Part shown: one piece after another, positions 12,073-24,548 of the stretch
Layout: every line of letters begins with the position of its first letter
Position numbering within the stretch: the stretch's first letter is position 1
Assembly (NCBI GenBank): GCA_017654935.2
Contig: CM065699.1
Location: 19,741,493 to 19,805,492 of the forward strand
Direction: 5' to 3'
Length of the DNA stretch: 64,000 nucleotides
Source of the DNA: Phymorhynchus buccinoides
Taxonomy: Eukaryota > Mollusca > Gastropoda > Neogastropoda > Raphitomidae
Notes under the pieces: model-generated
Seen by the model: the letters and a program-made list of their open reading frames with translations, nothing else
Databases searched by the model: none
Told to the model about the DNA's origin: nothing
Program-made: the position numbers and the translations under genes

Positions 12073-12920
12073 AAATAGTTAAAGACAAATGGTTAAAATG
12101 CGGTGGATGATTATAGTTAAAGACAAATGGTTAACTTTCATAATTGATACCAGATGATCAGGAAACCGATGAAATGTTTTCAACTGTGCATTTTGAACTG
12201 TCCTGGCTAGATGCAATAGCAGAGTGAAATACCAACCTGCTCTTTTTTGGTCTGAACCCTGCTTTACAATCACAAACATACAAGTTGGAGTATCTTATAA
12301 ATATGACATTTTGGAGACACATTTCAAACCTCTTTGCATTTTAGTCAGTCAGGTCGACCGACTAAGACCTAAAGATAGCAGAGAAGCACCAGCTATTTCA
12401 AAACTCTGGGCAGGAATTTATTTAGAGCGCAGATGCCTTGCCACAATGCATCCCCACTTTCTCAGCCAAGAGACCATCAGTGTTGTGGCATGGGTAATCC
12501 TTAAAAAGCCAGCTAGCCTTCAAGGCTGCAATACAGAGAATTGTAATTCCTCAAATTGTAGGAGTCATAATAATATTAGTGTCTGACAGATGATTCGGTT
12601 GTTTTAGGGAAATACCTAAACGCTCTGTGTTGATCGATGCTACAAAAACACTTCCGATTTTAGCTCTTCTAGCACCTTGGGCGAATACTCCCACCAAATG
12701 CAAAGACATTCACTGCCAAACACCCTGCCATGTGTTTGTTTACTTTCAGAGCTTATGTCGGTGATTCTTCCGTTAAAGTAACGCATGCACACTCGAAAAA
12801 CTAGTTACTTCCCTCTTGTCGGTTCAGATGCAACGAACAACAAAAACGTGGTTTTTTCAATACATGGTGCTGGAAGAATTAAGTTCCCTTGTAGAGAAAA
12901 ACAACCAAGAAATGAAAACA

Positions 12921-13341
12921 AAAGTTGGTAAAGGTCAAGATGTGCCACCACCCCTACCTATCTCGGTTAATTCTATTTTTCCGTTATTGCCTTTCTTACC
13001 ATACATAAAGCTGTATTTTAGGAACATTTTTAGCTAATAACCTTTTTGGAATACTAACCCTAACCCTAGCCCTAACCCTAACCCTACCCCCCACTCTATA
13101 AGACGGAAAAACGTAACGAACCACAACTGTGACAAATCGCGGTGTACTGCAGTACATAGTGGGGGGTAGGGTTAGGTTTAGGGCTAGGGTTAGGGTTAGG
13201 GTTAGTATTCCAAAAAGGTTATTAGCTAAAAATGTTCCTAAAATACAGCTTTATGTCTGGTAAGAAAGGCAAAAACGGAAAAATAGAATTAACCGAGAAA
13301 TGCAGGGGGGGTGGCACATCTTTACCTTTGCCCAAAAGTTG
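12921..13341. repeat. Fold-back element with telomere-like core, left arm
   Basis: Mirror of 51069-51500. Telomere-like tracts at about 13054-13089 (CCCTAA) and 13165-13205 (TTAGGG), each with a GCCCTA/GGGCTA variant. Confidence 0.8.
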
Positions 13342-13795
13342 TAAGTAAAACAATTCCCCATTTCTGTTGAAAACTGTTGGTCAAAACAGCCTAGCTCTCA
13401 CTCTCACTTCACTACTGGTCCAACCTTTTAACTCTTCTAGCACAATTATAGGCGAATACATTCGCCCCAGACATCACTCTACACTCCCACCAAATACAAA
13501 GACATTCTCTGCCAAGTACCCTGCCATCTGTTTGTCTTTTAAAAAATTTAGTCCATGATTCAGTTTAGGTATTAGGTATTAGGTACTTTATAGTCACAGA
13601 GGCGTCTCTGTGAAATTCGGGTTGCTCCCACCTGGAGAGCGCGTCGCAGCCAGAGGCGCTACCCAATTTTTTTATATTTGTTTTTGCATGCGATTTTTGT
13701 CACTGATCAGGGAGGGGGGGGGGGGTAAATTTTGACCAAATGACAACTTTTTCGTTGCCACTGGGTTTAACGTATGCTAAGTGCATGGACACACG

Positions 13796-13826
<31 letters not shown>

Positions 13827-13995
13827 TCCACGTTCAGACCGTTAAAGCCTAGTGCAGAATGAGAGGAAAAAATCCCCTGTACCCAGGGGTTTGACATGGT
13901 TCCGAAAAATATTACCAGCAACAACGTGGGTGCCCGGTTTTGTTGTTCATCATCTGTTTGTCTTTTGTAAGAATTTATATGTGACTTTTCCTCCA

Positions 13996-14246
13996 TTAAC
14001 CCTTTCACCGCCAACGTCGCATTTTTGCACCACAATGATTTAACACCCATGTCACTAAAAAGGCATCAAATCTGGTTCTGTTATCCAAAGACCCTATTCT
14101 CTTAATTTGGGGAGGTAAGGATAGGCCTTGCTTTAAAATATATCACAGTGAGGAATCCCCAATATTACGACAAGATTTTTTTTCTGTACCCAGGTAAACT
14201 TAATGGAATTTCTTTGCTGAAAAATGGCTGGCGACGAAAGGGCTAA
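13996..14246. mobile_element. TTAA MITE, left arm, intron 11
   Basis: It starts TTAACCCTTTCACCGCCAAC and ends GGCGACGAAAGGGCTAA, where the second TTAA has mutated. The mirror copy is 50156-50405. Confidence 0.7.
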
Positions 14247-14416
14247 ACAGCGCAGATGCGCTCGAAACAATAGTTACCCCCCTCTTGTCGGTCGAGATGC
14301 AATGGACAACCAAGAACGTCAACAAAAATACATGGTGCTAGAAATTAAGAGTTAAGCGAACGTCAACCAGCCATAAGAATTATTCAAGGGCCATAACTCA
14401 GCCCACCACCCCTCAC

Positions 14417-14776
14417 CTGTACAGCTGCAGTCTGTGCTTTCGTGGCAGAGCCATCAGCTCTTGAGGCGCCACCTGCTGATCCGGACACACGTCCGTGCTT
14501 CCCAGGATCCTCCTCACCACCTCCGGAGCCTCTCCTTCCCCCACCCCCACCCACCCCCTCACGAGGAAAGCCCTCTGGCGCGCGTGCTGCTCCGACAAGG
14601 GGTGGACAATCGCCTGGAAGAGGGCGTTGGGGATGACGCGTCGCAAGATGGAGTCGGGGAGAATCTGGTGGTCAGCCGCTTTCAGCCAGTGCACCATCTC
14701 CTCTAGGTTGAGGTCTTGGTGCAGCAGTCTTGCTGCGTCTTGCTGAAGTGCCGCCTTGGCTTTCTGCAGCCAGAAC
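14417..14776 (-). CDS. ZNFX1: ZNFX1-like exon 11, left copy
   Basis: This is the mirror of 49626-49985, 360 bp, open, with three substitutions clustered in ILPDSILRRVIPN. Confidence 0.85.
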
Positions 14777-15132
14777 CTGAATCAATTGTAAAACAAAAGA
14801 AAGTTGACTACATTTTAAGGCAAATACCGGAAACCAAAAAAGAAAACAAAAGACACAGAGCACTCTCACAATATGCAAACACGTACACATAGTGACATAC
14901 ATATGTGTGCTAGCACATGCACATAGACGAATACGCACTGATACAAATAAAATTATGCACATTGTCATGTACACTTTCTTTCCATCGCACATGCCAATAT
15001 GCATATGTTTTTAAATTATCTACTGTAGTGAATTGCGCAAGTTATTTCCCTTGACATGGGATTTCATAGCAAGGTTAGCATTGGGCGTGTTGGGGGTAAG
15101 TGAGTTAAGGCCTCATTTTTGGCGTCACTTAC

Positions 15133-15721
15133 CTGTACAACTGAGCGCGCTCCGTGACAGGCAAGCTATGAACATGGCTGGGGTCCACTCTGCCGTCCTC
15201 CCACACGCCTTCCCCCTGAATGATCTTCTTCGTGACCTCCCCCGCCAGCATAGGGTACGGATCACCCTCGTCAGCCACCTTCTGAGTTACGGCCCCTTTC
15301 GACAACCACTCCATCATCACCACCCGCTGACCACCACCACCTCCTCCGAACAAACCTCGCTTATTCATCAGCGACTCAAACTGCCTCGGTAGCATGAAAC
15401 CCTTCAACGCTTCAGCGCTGATGATGCCTTTTGTGGCGGCCACGATTTTTGACGACACGGAATCCAAGTCCGCTTTAAGCGATTTCAACTTCCTCATGCA
15501 GTCCTTGATGCTGAAGTGGATGGACTTGCTGACGCGCTTTTCCAAGCGGGCCTTGTGGCGCAGGTTCTTGAGGTTGAAGGGTTCCAGGGCGGGGTTCATG
15601 CAGCGGCTGCCGACGCGGACGATGTCCTCGGGGCAGAACTCCAGCAGGCCCTCCAGGAATTGGTCCAGGGCATGGTTGGTGTAGCACACCACCAGGATGG
15701 GCCGCTGGCCCACTGCAGGGT
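15133..15721 (-). CDS. ZNFX1: ZNFX1-like exon 10, left copy
   Basis: This is the mirror of 48675-49263, 589 bp, open throughout, with PILVVCYTNHALDQFLE. It differs by EDGRVDPSH against EDSRVDPSR. Confidence 0.87.
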
Positions 15722-15753
15722 CTGAAAACAAAAAAGGTAGATGAAATCAAATC

Positions 15754-15951
15754 AATATACCCTATTTTTCGGACTACAGCAAGGCACACCTTATTATAAG
15801 GCACACATACCTCCCTCCCCCCCAATTTTGCACAAACTTCAGATTTTATTCTCATGTTTTCTTACTATATTTATTTAGTCATATTATAAGGCGCAGGGGT
15901 CTCAGTCTGGGGGGGAAAGTTATAGCCGTATAAAGTCCGTACAATATGGTA
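15754..15951. mobile_element. Short GGACTATAAGG-type MITE, left copy
   Basis: Mirror of 48449-48642, recognised from TACCCTATTTTTCGGACTAC and AAAGTCCGTACAATATGGTA. Confidence 0.6.
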
Positions 15952-16107
15952 ACCAACGAAACTGAATCAATCATATAGTAAACTGAATCAATATTTAATT
16001 AAATGAAATCAATAATCAACTAATCTCAAACTAAAATGTCAGTCCATTGAGTTTTGACTTGCCACATTTCCTCTGCATAATCATGTGACAGAAGCATGAA
16101 AACTCAA

Positions 16108-17580
16108 GTACTGTAATTTTCGGGTTATAACGCGATAATTTTTTTCCAATTTTGACCTATGCGCCTAATAAACGAGGGCGCCCTATTAGTGAACAAAATC
16201 GTGAGAAGAGAGGCAACGATTGCCGTGTTCAGTACAGTCTAGAACGATTGCCCAGTGTTCAGTACAGTCTAGAACAATTGCCGTGTTCAGTACAGTCTAG
16301 AACGATTGCCGTGTTCAGTTGTCTAGAACGATTGCCGTGTTTCAGTACAGTCTAGAACGATTGCCGTGTTCAGTACAGTCTAGAACGATTGCCGTGTTCA
16401 GTACAGTCTAGAACGATTGCCGTGTTCAGTACAGTCTAGAACGATTGCCGTGTTCAGTACAGTCTAGAACGATTGCCGTGTTCAGTACAGTCTAGAACGA
16501 TTGCCGTGTTCAGTACAGTCTAGAACGATTGCCGTGTTCAGTACAGTCTAGAACGATTGCCGTGTTCAGTACAGTCTAGAACGATTGCCGTGTTCAGTAC
16601 AGTCTAGAACGATTGCCGTGTTTCAGTACAGTCTAGAACGATTGCCGTGTTTAGTACAGTCTAGAACGATTGCCGTGTTCAGTACAGTCTAGAACGATTG
16701 CCGTGTTTAGTACAGTCTAGAACGATTGCCGTGTTCAGTACAGTCTAGAACGATTGCCGTGTTCAGTACAGTCTAGAACGATTGCCGTGTTCAGTACAGT
16801 CTAGAACGATTGCCGTGTTCAGTACAGTCTAGAATGATTGCCGTGTTCAGTAGTCTAGAACGATTGCCGTGTTCAGTACAGTCTAGAACGATTGCCGTGT
16901 TTAGTACAGTCTAGAACGATTGCCGTGTTCAGTACAGTCTAGAACAATTGCCGTGTTCAGTACAGTCTACAGAACGATTGCCGTGTTTAGTACAGTCTAG
17001 AACGATTGCCGTGTTCAGTACAGTCTAGAACGATTGCCGTGTTCAGTACAGTCTAGAACGATTGCCGTGTTCAGTACAGTCTAGAACGATTGCCGTGTTC
17101 AGTACAGTCTAGAACGATTGCCGTGTTCAGTACAGTCTAAACATCGAAAGTGGTCACGAGTCGCTGATACGACAAATACTCACATTAAAATGCTTCAAAA
17201 TCCCTATTATCGTCTGAGATACCGTCCAACAGATGCCATAACCCTTCATTGGATGCAAAAAGCATCGTTGTAGAGCTTAAAATGCCATAATTATATCAGT
17301 TTTCGTGAAGAATTGTCCAAACACAACAACAGGAAGCAGCTCAAACGGAAGTTCGATTATTTGAAAGGGGAGCCAACTCTTGTTTTTACAACAGCAGTAA
17401 TGGCGGTTGGTAAGCGTTTATATGACGCATAGGGGCTTCAAAGTTTGACCTTCTTTTGTGAAGTGCACATCGCCTTATAAACGAGGGCGCCTTTTACTTT
17501 GTTCCAATGTTGTTTTTTAAATTGCCCTATTGAAATTCGCCTTATACACAGCAGCATCTAATAATCCAAAAAATATGGTA
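16108..17580. mobile_element. Long GGACTATAAGG-type MITE carrying an expanded minisatellite, left arm
   Basis: Mirror of 47192-48289 with a longer minisatellite. The outer blocks (GAGGGCGCCCTATTAGTGAA and the closing AATCCAAAAAATATGGTA) are intact. Confidence 0.7.
16214..17142. repeat. 28-bp minisatellite, left arm (about 33 units)
   Basis: Unit CAGTCTAGAACGATTGCCGT plus GTTCAGTA, head to tail, with few variants (TTTAG for TTCAG, one CAATTG, one unit shortened). The unit equals a segment of the long MITE in which it sits. Confidence 0.88.
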
Positions 17581-17777
17581 CAATGGGGACTTCAACTTCC
17601 AAATGATATGGTTCAGACTCATCAGGGACACGCAGAAATAAGAATCTGGGAGAACGGTTAGGGTTGCAGTCATTTGAAGTCTGACATTCCGTGACACACC
17701 ACTCGGCAAAACACTGATGCTAAATAAGACACTATGGGCAGTTGTTGATTTTTTATGGAGAGGCTTGAAACAAGGAT

Positions 17778-18364
17778 TACCATATTTTTCGAATCACTAG
17801 GCGCTGCTGTGCATAAGGCGAATAGGGCAATTTTCAAGAAAAATCTGAAAAAAAATTAAAGTAAAAGGCGCCCTCGTTTATAAGGCGATACACACCTCGC
17901 AAAAGAAAGTCGAAGTTTGAAGCCCGTACACGTCCTGTAAACGCTTACCGACCGCCATTACTGCTGTCATAAACGAGAGTTGGCTCCCTTCTTAAATAAC
18001 TGAACTTCCGTTTTTGTGACTTCCGGTTGTTGTGTTTAGACTTTTCTTTTTCGCGAAAACTGGTAGAATTATGGCATTTTAAGCTCTACAATGATGCTTT
18101 TTACATCCAATGAAGGGTTATGGCATCTGTTGGATGGTATCTCAGATGATAACAGGGATTTTGAAGCATTTTAACACAAGTATTCGTCGTATCGGCGACT
18201 CGTTACCACTTTCGATGTTGTGACTCACAGTAGACTGTACTGAGCACGGCAATCGTTGCCTCTCTTCTCACGATTTTGTTCACTAATAGGGCGCCCTCGT
18301 TTATTAGGTGCATAGGGCGAAATTTGAGAAAAAAATATTGCCTTATAGTCCGAAAATTACGGTT
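17778..18364. mobile_element. Long GGACTATAAGG-type MITE, left copy
   Basis: Mirror of 46411-46994, lying directly downstream of left exon 9 in gene orientation. Confidence 0.65.
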
Positions 18365-18460
18365 AATAAACATGGAAATACTTTTAATTCATCATTCCGA
18401 TTTCAAGTGAAGGCGAGAAATGGGAATGGCAAATAAATAAATAAATATATCTTTGTTTAC

Positions 18461-19172
18461 CTGTCCACACCTGTCTGTTGTCCAGCAAGACATGAGCCAC
18501 CTTCAGGCCAACGTAGGTTTTGCCGGTGCCCGGAGGTCCCTGGATGATGGTCAGCTCCTTGGTGAGGGCTGTTTTCACTGCCTCCATCTGCACACACAGA
18601 GATAAGACATGAGCCACCTTCAGGCCAACGTAGGTTTTGCCGGTGCCCGGAGGTCCCTGGATGATGGTCAGCTCCTTGGTGAGGGCTGTTTTCACTGCCT
18701 CCATCTGCACACACAGAGATAAGACATGAGCCACCTTCAGGCCAACGTAGGTTTTGCCGGTGCCCGGAGGTCCCTGGATGATGGTCAGCTCCTTGGTGAG
18801 GGCTGTTCTCACTGCCTCCATCTGCACACACAGAGATAAGACATGAGCCACCTTTAGGCCAACGTAGGTTTTGCCGGTGCCCGGAGGTCCCTGAATGATG
18901 GTCAGCTCCTTGGTGAGGGCTGTTTTCACTGCCTCCATCTGCACACACAGAGATAAGACATGAGCCACCTTTAGGCCAACGTAGGTTTTGCCGGTGCCCG
19001 GAGGTCCCTGGATGATGGTCAGCTCCTTGGTGAGGGCTGTTCTCACTGCCTCCATCTGCACACACAGAGATAAGACATGAGCCACCTTCAGGCCAACGTA
19101 GGTTTTGCCCGTGCCCGGAGGTCCCTGGATGATGGTCAGCTCCTTGGTGAGGGCTGTTCTCACTGCCTCCAT
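18461..19172 (-). CDS. ZNFX1: ZNFX1-like exon 9, left copy: Walker A exon as a six-fold repeat
   Basis: Six units with the same 117-bp period (five of 117 bp plus a last one of 127 bp, total 712 bp), all in one open frame and each with GPPGTGKTYVGLKVAHVL. Units alternate between AVRTAL and AVKTAL and between CTTCAGG and CTTTAGG-type codons, so they are not all identical. Each unit is preceded by its own TCTGTGTGTGCAG acceptor. The right arm has three units, a difference of exactly three repeats (351 bp). Confidence 0.88.
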
Positions 19173-19482
19173 CTGCACACACAGAGATAAGCATACGCAC
19201 AACATCACAGGTTAATGTTGGGTTCTTCTGTATTATTATAAATACAATTTTGTTCGTTCGTTCGTTTGTTCATTCTTCTTCTCCTTCTGCATTCCCAGAT
19301 CATAAATCGAAAATGGGTAAGGCATGTACCATATGTTTCGGACTACAGTGGAACCTCCCTTATAATATTTGACAGTATTGTCATCAGGTCAGTACGTGAT
19401 ACGTTGGTGGCAGTCAAGGGGTTAAAAGGACTACGTATGTCCTAGGACTGGGGCCTCCGACATCACTGCATACCAATCCTAC

Positions 19483-19669
19483 CTGGGATTCATTGAGGGT
19501 GGTTTGTTCCACAGGCGGCCATCGTTCAGGGTTGAAGACCATGACGTTGGAGGCATTCATGGAGGCTCTGAGTCCTGAGGACTGTTTCAGTATGGCCGAC
19601 AAGTCCATGACTCCCTTGGCCAGCAGGTACCGAGGAGGCTTGATGGCCGTCTTACAGTCAACCAGGTAC
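19483..19669 (-). CDS. ZNFX1: ZNFX1-like exon 8, left copy
   Basis: This is the mirror of 44978-45164, 187 bp, open, ending NESQ. It has one clear amino acid difference (NVMVFNPE against NVMVLNPE on the right). Confidence 0.84.
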
Positions 19670-19703
19670 CTGACAACACAGGATGAGAGGACTTAGCGCT
19701 GTT

Positions 19704-20371
19704 CAGACCTGCCTACTTGGAATTTTCCCAATCAGTAGCCCAGCCATCAATTTTCAGTAGCATGGCAAATTTTTCCGTAGCATCCACAAACAACGGCAAT
19801 CGATTTGTTCTCTTCCTGAGCCGAAACGCACTGCTTAATATGTTTCGCCGATTGAACGTGTTGACGGCAATCATCTCTACCGCCATGATTCACAGAGAAG
19901 TCTGCATGGCAGAGGTTGCACTGCAGCAAGCATGGTTCGCACCGAGTCAACTTCTGACGATGCAAGGCCACTCCTCCGTGTAAGCTATTTTAAAAACTTG
20001 TGCGGCAGGCCGATGTTTTTTCTTAGAACAAGATGGTGTGCCAGATGATTTTCGTTTTCTGGTTTGGGTTCGTTTTTCTTCGTTTGAAACATCTCCCGAA
20101 TCGCTACTGCTGCTGGAGTCCGCCATTTTTTTCAGAGAAAGTAATAAGAACGCATGCGCAGTCACTTTGATAAAAACGGAAGTGACTAGGTTATCGCGCG
20201 TGACACAGCGTCTGCTCTTAGAAACCGACAAAACCGGGAACGGCATAAGCAAAAATAAAATGCGGCGGCAATTTGTTTTTTTCCGTAGCAACGTTAAGGT
20301 TGCCGTAGCTCCGTAGCAAAGCTTTATTTTTCGTAGCTGCTACGGCTAAATCGTAGCAGTAGGCAGGTCTG
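19704..20371. mobile_element. hAT-like element with BED-finger remnant, left copy
   Basis: This is the mirror of 44274-44943 with the same terminal repeats. On the - strand the finger CNLCHADFSVNHGGRDD and the downstream HVQSAKHIKQ are read without a break. Confidence 0.75.
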
Positions 20372-20960
20372 GCTGTTTGATGTTCAATGCTATAAATCAT
20401 GCTTTCTCATCGTTTTGATCATCATTATGATCACCATCATTAGTAATATCATTGGGGCGGGGTCAAAGATTTTATTTTCAGATGGAACATTGAATAAGCA
20501 ATAATGATTTGCTTTTTTTACATCAAGCCATCTATAACACAAAAAGTGTGTGCGTGCGTGCGTGCGTGCGTGTGTGTGCGCGTGCGTGCATGCGTGCGTG
20601 CGTGTGTGTGTGCATGTGTGTGTGTGTGTGTGTTTTAGTCATTCATGTCCAACAATGATCTCAGAAGAGGGGGCTGCTGTTCACGACAACTAAGCTGGAA
20701 TTAATCTGAAGCGGAGATGTCAAACATGACATTGTTGCATATAGATGACCACTAGTATCAGGGATGGTGCAAAATCAGTTAACACCCCCCCCCTCCCCCC
20801 AGTGCAATCGCTGATGTGAACATGCCTCTTAGTTTGACAATTACTCTCGAAAGCAAAGGCCATAAAACCATATCTAAGAGCTGATTGATGACTGAGTTTC
20901 AACAATGACAGTAAATCACTATAATCATCATCATATTATTATCATTTCAATTACTGCAAT

Positions 20961-21031
20961 ATCTGGTCATAGGCAGAGTCTTTAATCTCAATCAGTCCTT
21001 CCAGCACATGTCAGTAGGCCTCAAAGTAAGC

Positions 21032-21032
<1 letters not shown>
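20961..21032 (-). pseudogene. Decayed partial duplicate of exon 7, left arm
   Basis: Mirror of 43608-43680, next to a GATGATGAT microsatellite (21,031-21,072). It carries the same in-frame stop on the - strand. Confidence 0.7.
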
Positions 21033-21073
<41 letters not shown>

Positions 21074-21355
21074 AACAGTGATCGTGTAAAATACTGATTG
21101 CAAAAACAAAATACTGAACGAAAATTGACCTGTCAATCCCGGGAACTGATAATAGTTTTACCAGGACTGATAAATTGTTCAACAGGGGCTTTGATATTGT
21201 GGTTTTCATTGGGTTTTTTTGTTTCCATGAAACTGGTGGTTTGGCACCAGTTGTTGGGGGGGGGGGGGTTGTCGCTGATGGGACTGGTTCTCTAAAGTCT
21301 TAGCGCGATCAGTATGGATGATAATATTATATGATCCATATGTTTAGCATAATAC

Positions 21356-21513
21356 CTAGCCATAGGCAGGCAGTCTTTCATCTCACTCAGGCCCTCCAAC
21401 ACATGGCGGTAGGCCTCAAAGTAGGCTGTGGTTTCTGCCATGGTGCAGACATCTTTGGACGAAAACTCCAACACTTCCTCCAGACCACTCACAAAACACA
21501 CCTGTACGATGCC
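21356..21513 (-). CDS. ZNFX1: ZNFX1-like exon 7, left copy
   Basis: This is the mirror of 43126-43283, 158 bp with intact splice sites and the same reading (GIVQVCFVSGLEEV…LPMA). Confidence 0.82.
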
Positions 21514-21567
21514 CTGAAATGGCCAACAAAAATGTATGTGAACAAACGAACGAACAAATCTTTTTTA

Positions 21568-22495
21568 TTAACCCTCTTGTGCCTGACACTCTGTGCTCTC
21601 TATCACCTCTGAAATCCTAGCCCAAGGGACGTCACTCCACACAAAAGGAGGGGGTAGCGTCAGAAAAATAATAAAATAAAATATACCCTAGCAGATTTTG
21701 TGTGTTTTTTGGTTTTGAATGTGTTGCCGAGATGTCTGTCTGATTTGCAAAATGAATTTCAAGATGTTATGGGGATGCATGGCTCCACAAAAAAAATCAA
21801 AATGCCAAAGTGTATTCGCAAACTGCATTCACTAGTCATTCACTGCCTACTTTTGCAGACTGGTGAAGCCTAAGACGATTGAAATGGAAATGTAGATCAA
21901 AATCATTCACTTACCCTTTCACTTCACGATCTTATAATTCCTATCTTTCACAAAAAAAGGGAATTTTCATCGCTGTCATCACTCAGTGGATGCAATAACG
22001 ATTCATCATCCATGATGTAAAAGTCGGGAAAATGCCGATGTCAGTAACACGACTTCAAAAATTTGCATCGATCGAACAAAAACAAGCTCGCTGCCGAAAT
22101 AGGTCAGAATACACTCCTTACTCATCACTTCACGATCTCATAAGTCCCATCTTTCACAAAAATACGACTATTCATCGCTTTCCTCAGTCAATGGACGCCA
22201 TAACTGTTCGTCATCCATATTGGAAAAATCGCGAAAATGCCGAAGTCGGTCACTAATTTTCAAAAATTCATATCTTTCAAACCAATCGGCCTAGAAGCCA
22301 TTGCAAGCAACAGGACGGAAGTGTAATCTTTTGTGAAAGCGAGGCTGAAGCGCTCACGTGACTGCCATGTGATAGAAACAAAATGGAAGCGCCCAAACCG
22401 GCCACGTGGAATCCGTACATTCCCGAACGTTCTAGACGTTTCCGATCCGATTTTTTTTTTAACGTTCACGACCGTTCACCGCACAAGAGAGTTAA
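21568..22495. mobile_element. piggyBac-like TTAA-flanked element, left copy
   Basis: This is the mirror of 42145-43071, with TTAA at both ends. It contains the same two duplicated short acidic starts on the - strand. Confidence 0.62.
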
Positions 22496-22514
22496 GGGAT
22501 AAGAGTACATAAGA

Positions 22515-23080
22515 GTACCGTATTTTTCGGATCATTAGGCGCTGCTGTGCATAAGGCGAATAGGGCAATTTTCAAGAAAAATCTGAAGAAAAAAAGTTAA
22601 AGAAAAAGGTGCCCTCGCAAAAGAAAATTAAATTTTGAAGCCCGTATGCATCTAGTAAATGCTTGCCGACTGCCATTATTGCTGTCATAAACGAGAGTTG
22701 GCTCCCCTTTCAAATAATTAAACTTCCATTTGTGCTACTTCCTGTTGTTGTGCTTGGAATGTTCTTGGCGAAAACTAATAAAAATTATGCCATTTTAAGC
22801 TCTACAACGATGCTTTTTACATCCAATGAAGGGTTATGGCATCTGTTGGGACGGTATCTCGGACGATAATAGGGATTTTGAAGCATTTTAACGTGAGTAT
22901 TTGTCGTATCGGCGACTCGTTGCCACTTTCGATGTTGTGACTCACAGTATACTGTACTGAGCACGGCAATTGTTGCCTCCCTTCTTATGATTTTGTTCAC
23001 TAATAGGGCATCCTCATTTATTTAGCGCATAGGTCCAAATTATAAAAAACAAAATTGCCTTATCACGCAAAAATTACGGC
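22515..23080. mobile_element. Long GGACTATAAGG-type MITE, left arm
   Basis: Mirror of 41562-42124, running from TACCGTATTTTTCGGATCAT to CACGCAAAAATTACGG. Confidence 0.62.
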
Positions 23081-23209
23081 AAGCTCAATACAGGCTTCTG
23101 CATCTGCCTGTAGTCTGTTGGCAGACACCCAATTCTGGCACAAATGCCAACAGGCTACCCTTCAAGCAATAGAAAAAAAAGAAGAAAAAAAGTGCAACGC
23201 CGAGTGGCT

Positions 23210-23440
23210 GCAAAATCCCCTCGCAGCATCGCCGAGCTACTCCGAAATAGGAATGTGTCGGCTGTACACATACATAAAAACGCATCAAAACAGCACGTAA
23301 CTACATAAAAACGCATCAAAACAGCACGTAACTGAATAGCCTTGGGGTTCGGACCCGTGATTTAAGCGCGCGCCGGACACCGGACGGACACCGGACGGAC
23401 CAGACAAAACAATACCCCCAGAACCTTCGGCTCGGGGACT
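23210..23440. repeat. Dispersed GTCCGTCC repeat, left arm, internally deleted
   Basis: Contains only the two ends of the repeat: AACAGCACGTAACTACATAA and the CCGGACGGACACC runs. Compared with 40953-41515 about 300 bp are missing between the GTCCG runs and the GCGCGCTCAAATCACGG block. Confidence 0.62.
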
Positions 23441-23530
23441 AAAAAATAGAAACAGGAAAATGTAAACAAGAATCGAAGTATACAAGCGATATGTTATGTG
23501 GCAGTCAAGAGGCATTTTAATCTTCAACCT

Positions 23531-23772
23531 TAAAGACCTACCAGATCATGTGTTAAAATCACGGGTTTTACGTGTTTCCTCTATTAGCTGGTAAGAAATC
23601 TGGTTTTGACCAGGTTTTGACTCCCATACAAATGCCCCCAATTTGAAAACGAAACATCATGTTAAAGAGCAACCTCAATTTTTGGTCACTGAGATCATAT
23701 GTATGTGGGTCACAGCTACCAAAAAAACAAACAAGGGACTTAATTACTGGTGAGTCGGGTCAGTGGGTCTTT
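23531..23772. mobile_element. MITE-like element with TTTAAAGACC ends, left arm
   Basis: Mirror of 40619-40862, with the CATACAAATGCCCCCAATTT block preserved. Confidence 0.52.
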
Positions 23773-23787
23773 AAAATATTAATCTGA

Positions 23788-24048
23788 TTAACCCTTTTGC
23801 CGCCAGCCATGTTTCAGCCACAATTACACACATGTAAACTTAACTGGGTAGAGGAAAACATTATGTCAGCAATACTGGGAATTCTTCTCGACAGTGCATA
23901 ACAAAATAGGCCGAAGCTGTACCTTCCCAAAATATTAACAAAACAATAGAGGTCTTTGGATAATAGATTCCAATTTGATGCCTTTTTAGTGACATGGGTT
24001 TTAAACCATCGTGGTGCATAAATGTGACATTGGCGATGAAAGGGTTAA
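23788..24048. mobile_element. TTAA MITE, left-arm counterpart of 40359-40609
   Basis: TTAACCCTTTTGCCGCCAGC at one end and GGCGATGAAAGGGTTAA at the other, with the same internal blocks in reverse. Confidence 0.72.
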
Positions 24049-24140
24049 AGCCATGAAGATAATGATTAGGAAGGAAAAAAACAGAAGAATCAAGAATAAT
24101 AATTTTCTGCACGAAAGAAGAAACGATACTTCCAATGCGG

Positions 24141-24363
24141 CTTTTCCAGGCTCCTTGATGTCTCTGTTGGTGACAACAGCGAAGAAACATAGTTTGGAAG
24201 TCGTCTTGTGCTCAGACAGACCAGGGTGTGACGAACAGAAACGCTCTTTTCATGTTCTCAGCCAGCGGATCCTCTTCAGATCCGGGGTCATCTGGATCTG
24301 TAACCGGTGCTCCAGAGAGTACCTTGCACCTCCATGTTGATGATCTGCACATTCTGGTAGAGT
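24141..24363 (-). pseudogene. ZNFX1-like exon 6, left copy, with indels
   Basis: This is the mirror of 40079-40289. YQNVQIINM and the TPDLKRI region are recognisable in pieces, but insertions and a garbled stretch near 24,240 break the frame. The GC donor region reads GGAAAAG|CCGCAT here, so neither the GC donor nor the alternative GT donor is preserved. Confidence 0.65.
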
Positions 24364-24548
24364 CTGCAAACTTGAAAACATTAAGTGGACAGTCAGATAG
24401 TGCTTCTCCGTAAGGCAGACCGCAGCAATCTGTTTCTAATAATAATATGCGTTTACATAAAAAAAGGACTTAACTGGGTGAACATAATTATTTCTGTGTT
24501 ACAGCTGCCTCTCTCCGCTCACACATGCATGCAGATGCACAAGCACAC

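Noticed and set aside
12224..12586. 120-codon conserved gene
   Set aside because: The match between arms only reflects their overall similarity; no domain, no splice support, and it is surrounded by repeats.
13054..13205. True telomere or chromosome end
   Set aside because: Only a few TTAGGG-type units facing each other inside an intron, with ordinary sequence on both sides and a mirror copy.
16214..17142. CRISPR array
   Set aside because: The 28-bp units are contiguous with no unique spacers, and the genome is eukaryotic; it is a minisatellite inside a MITE.
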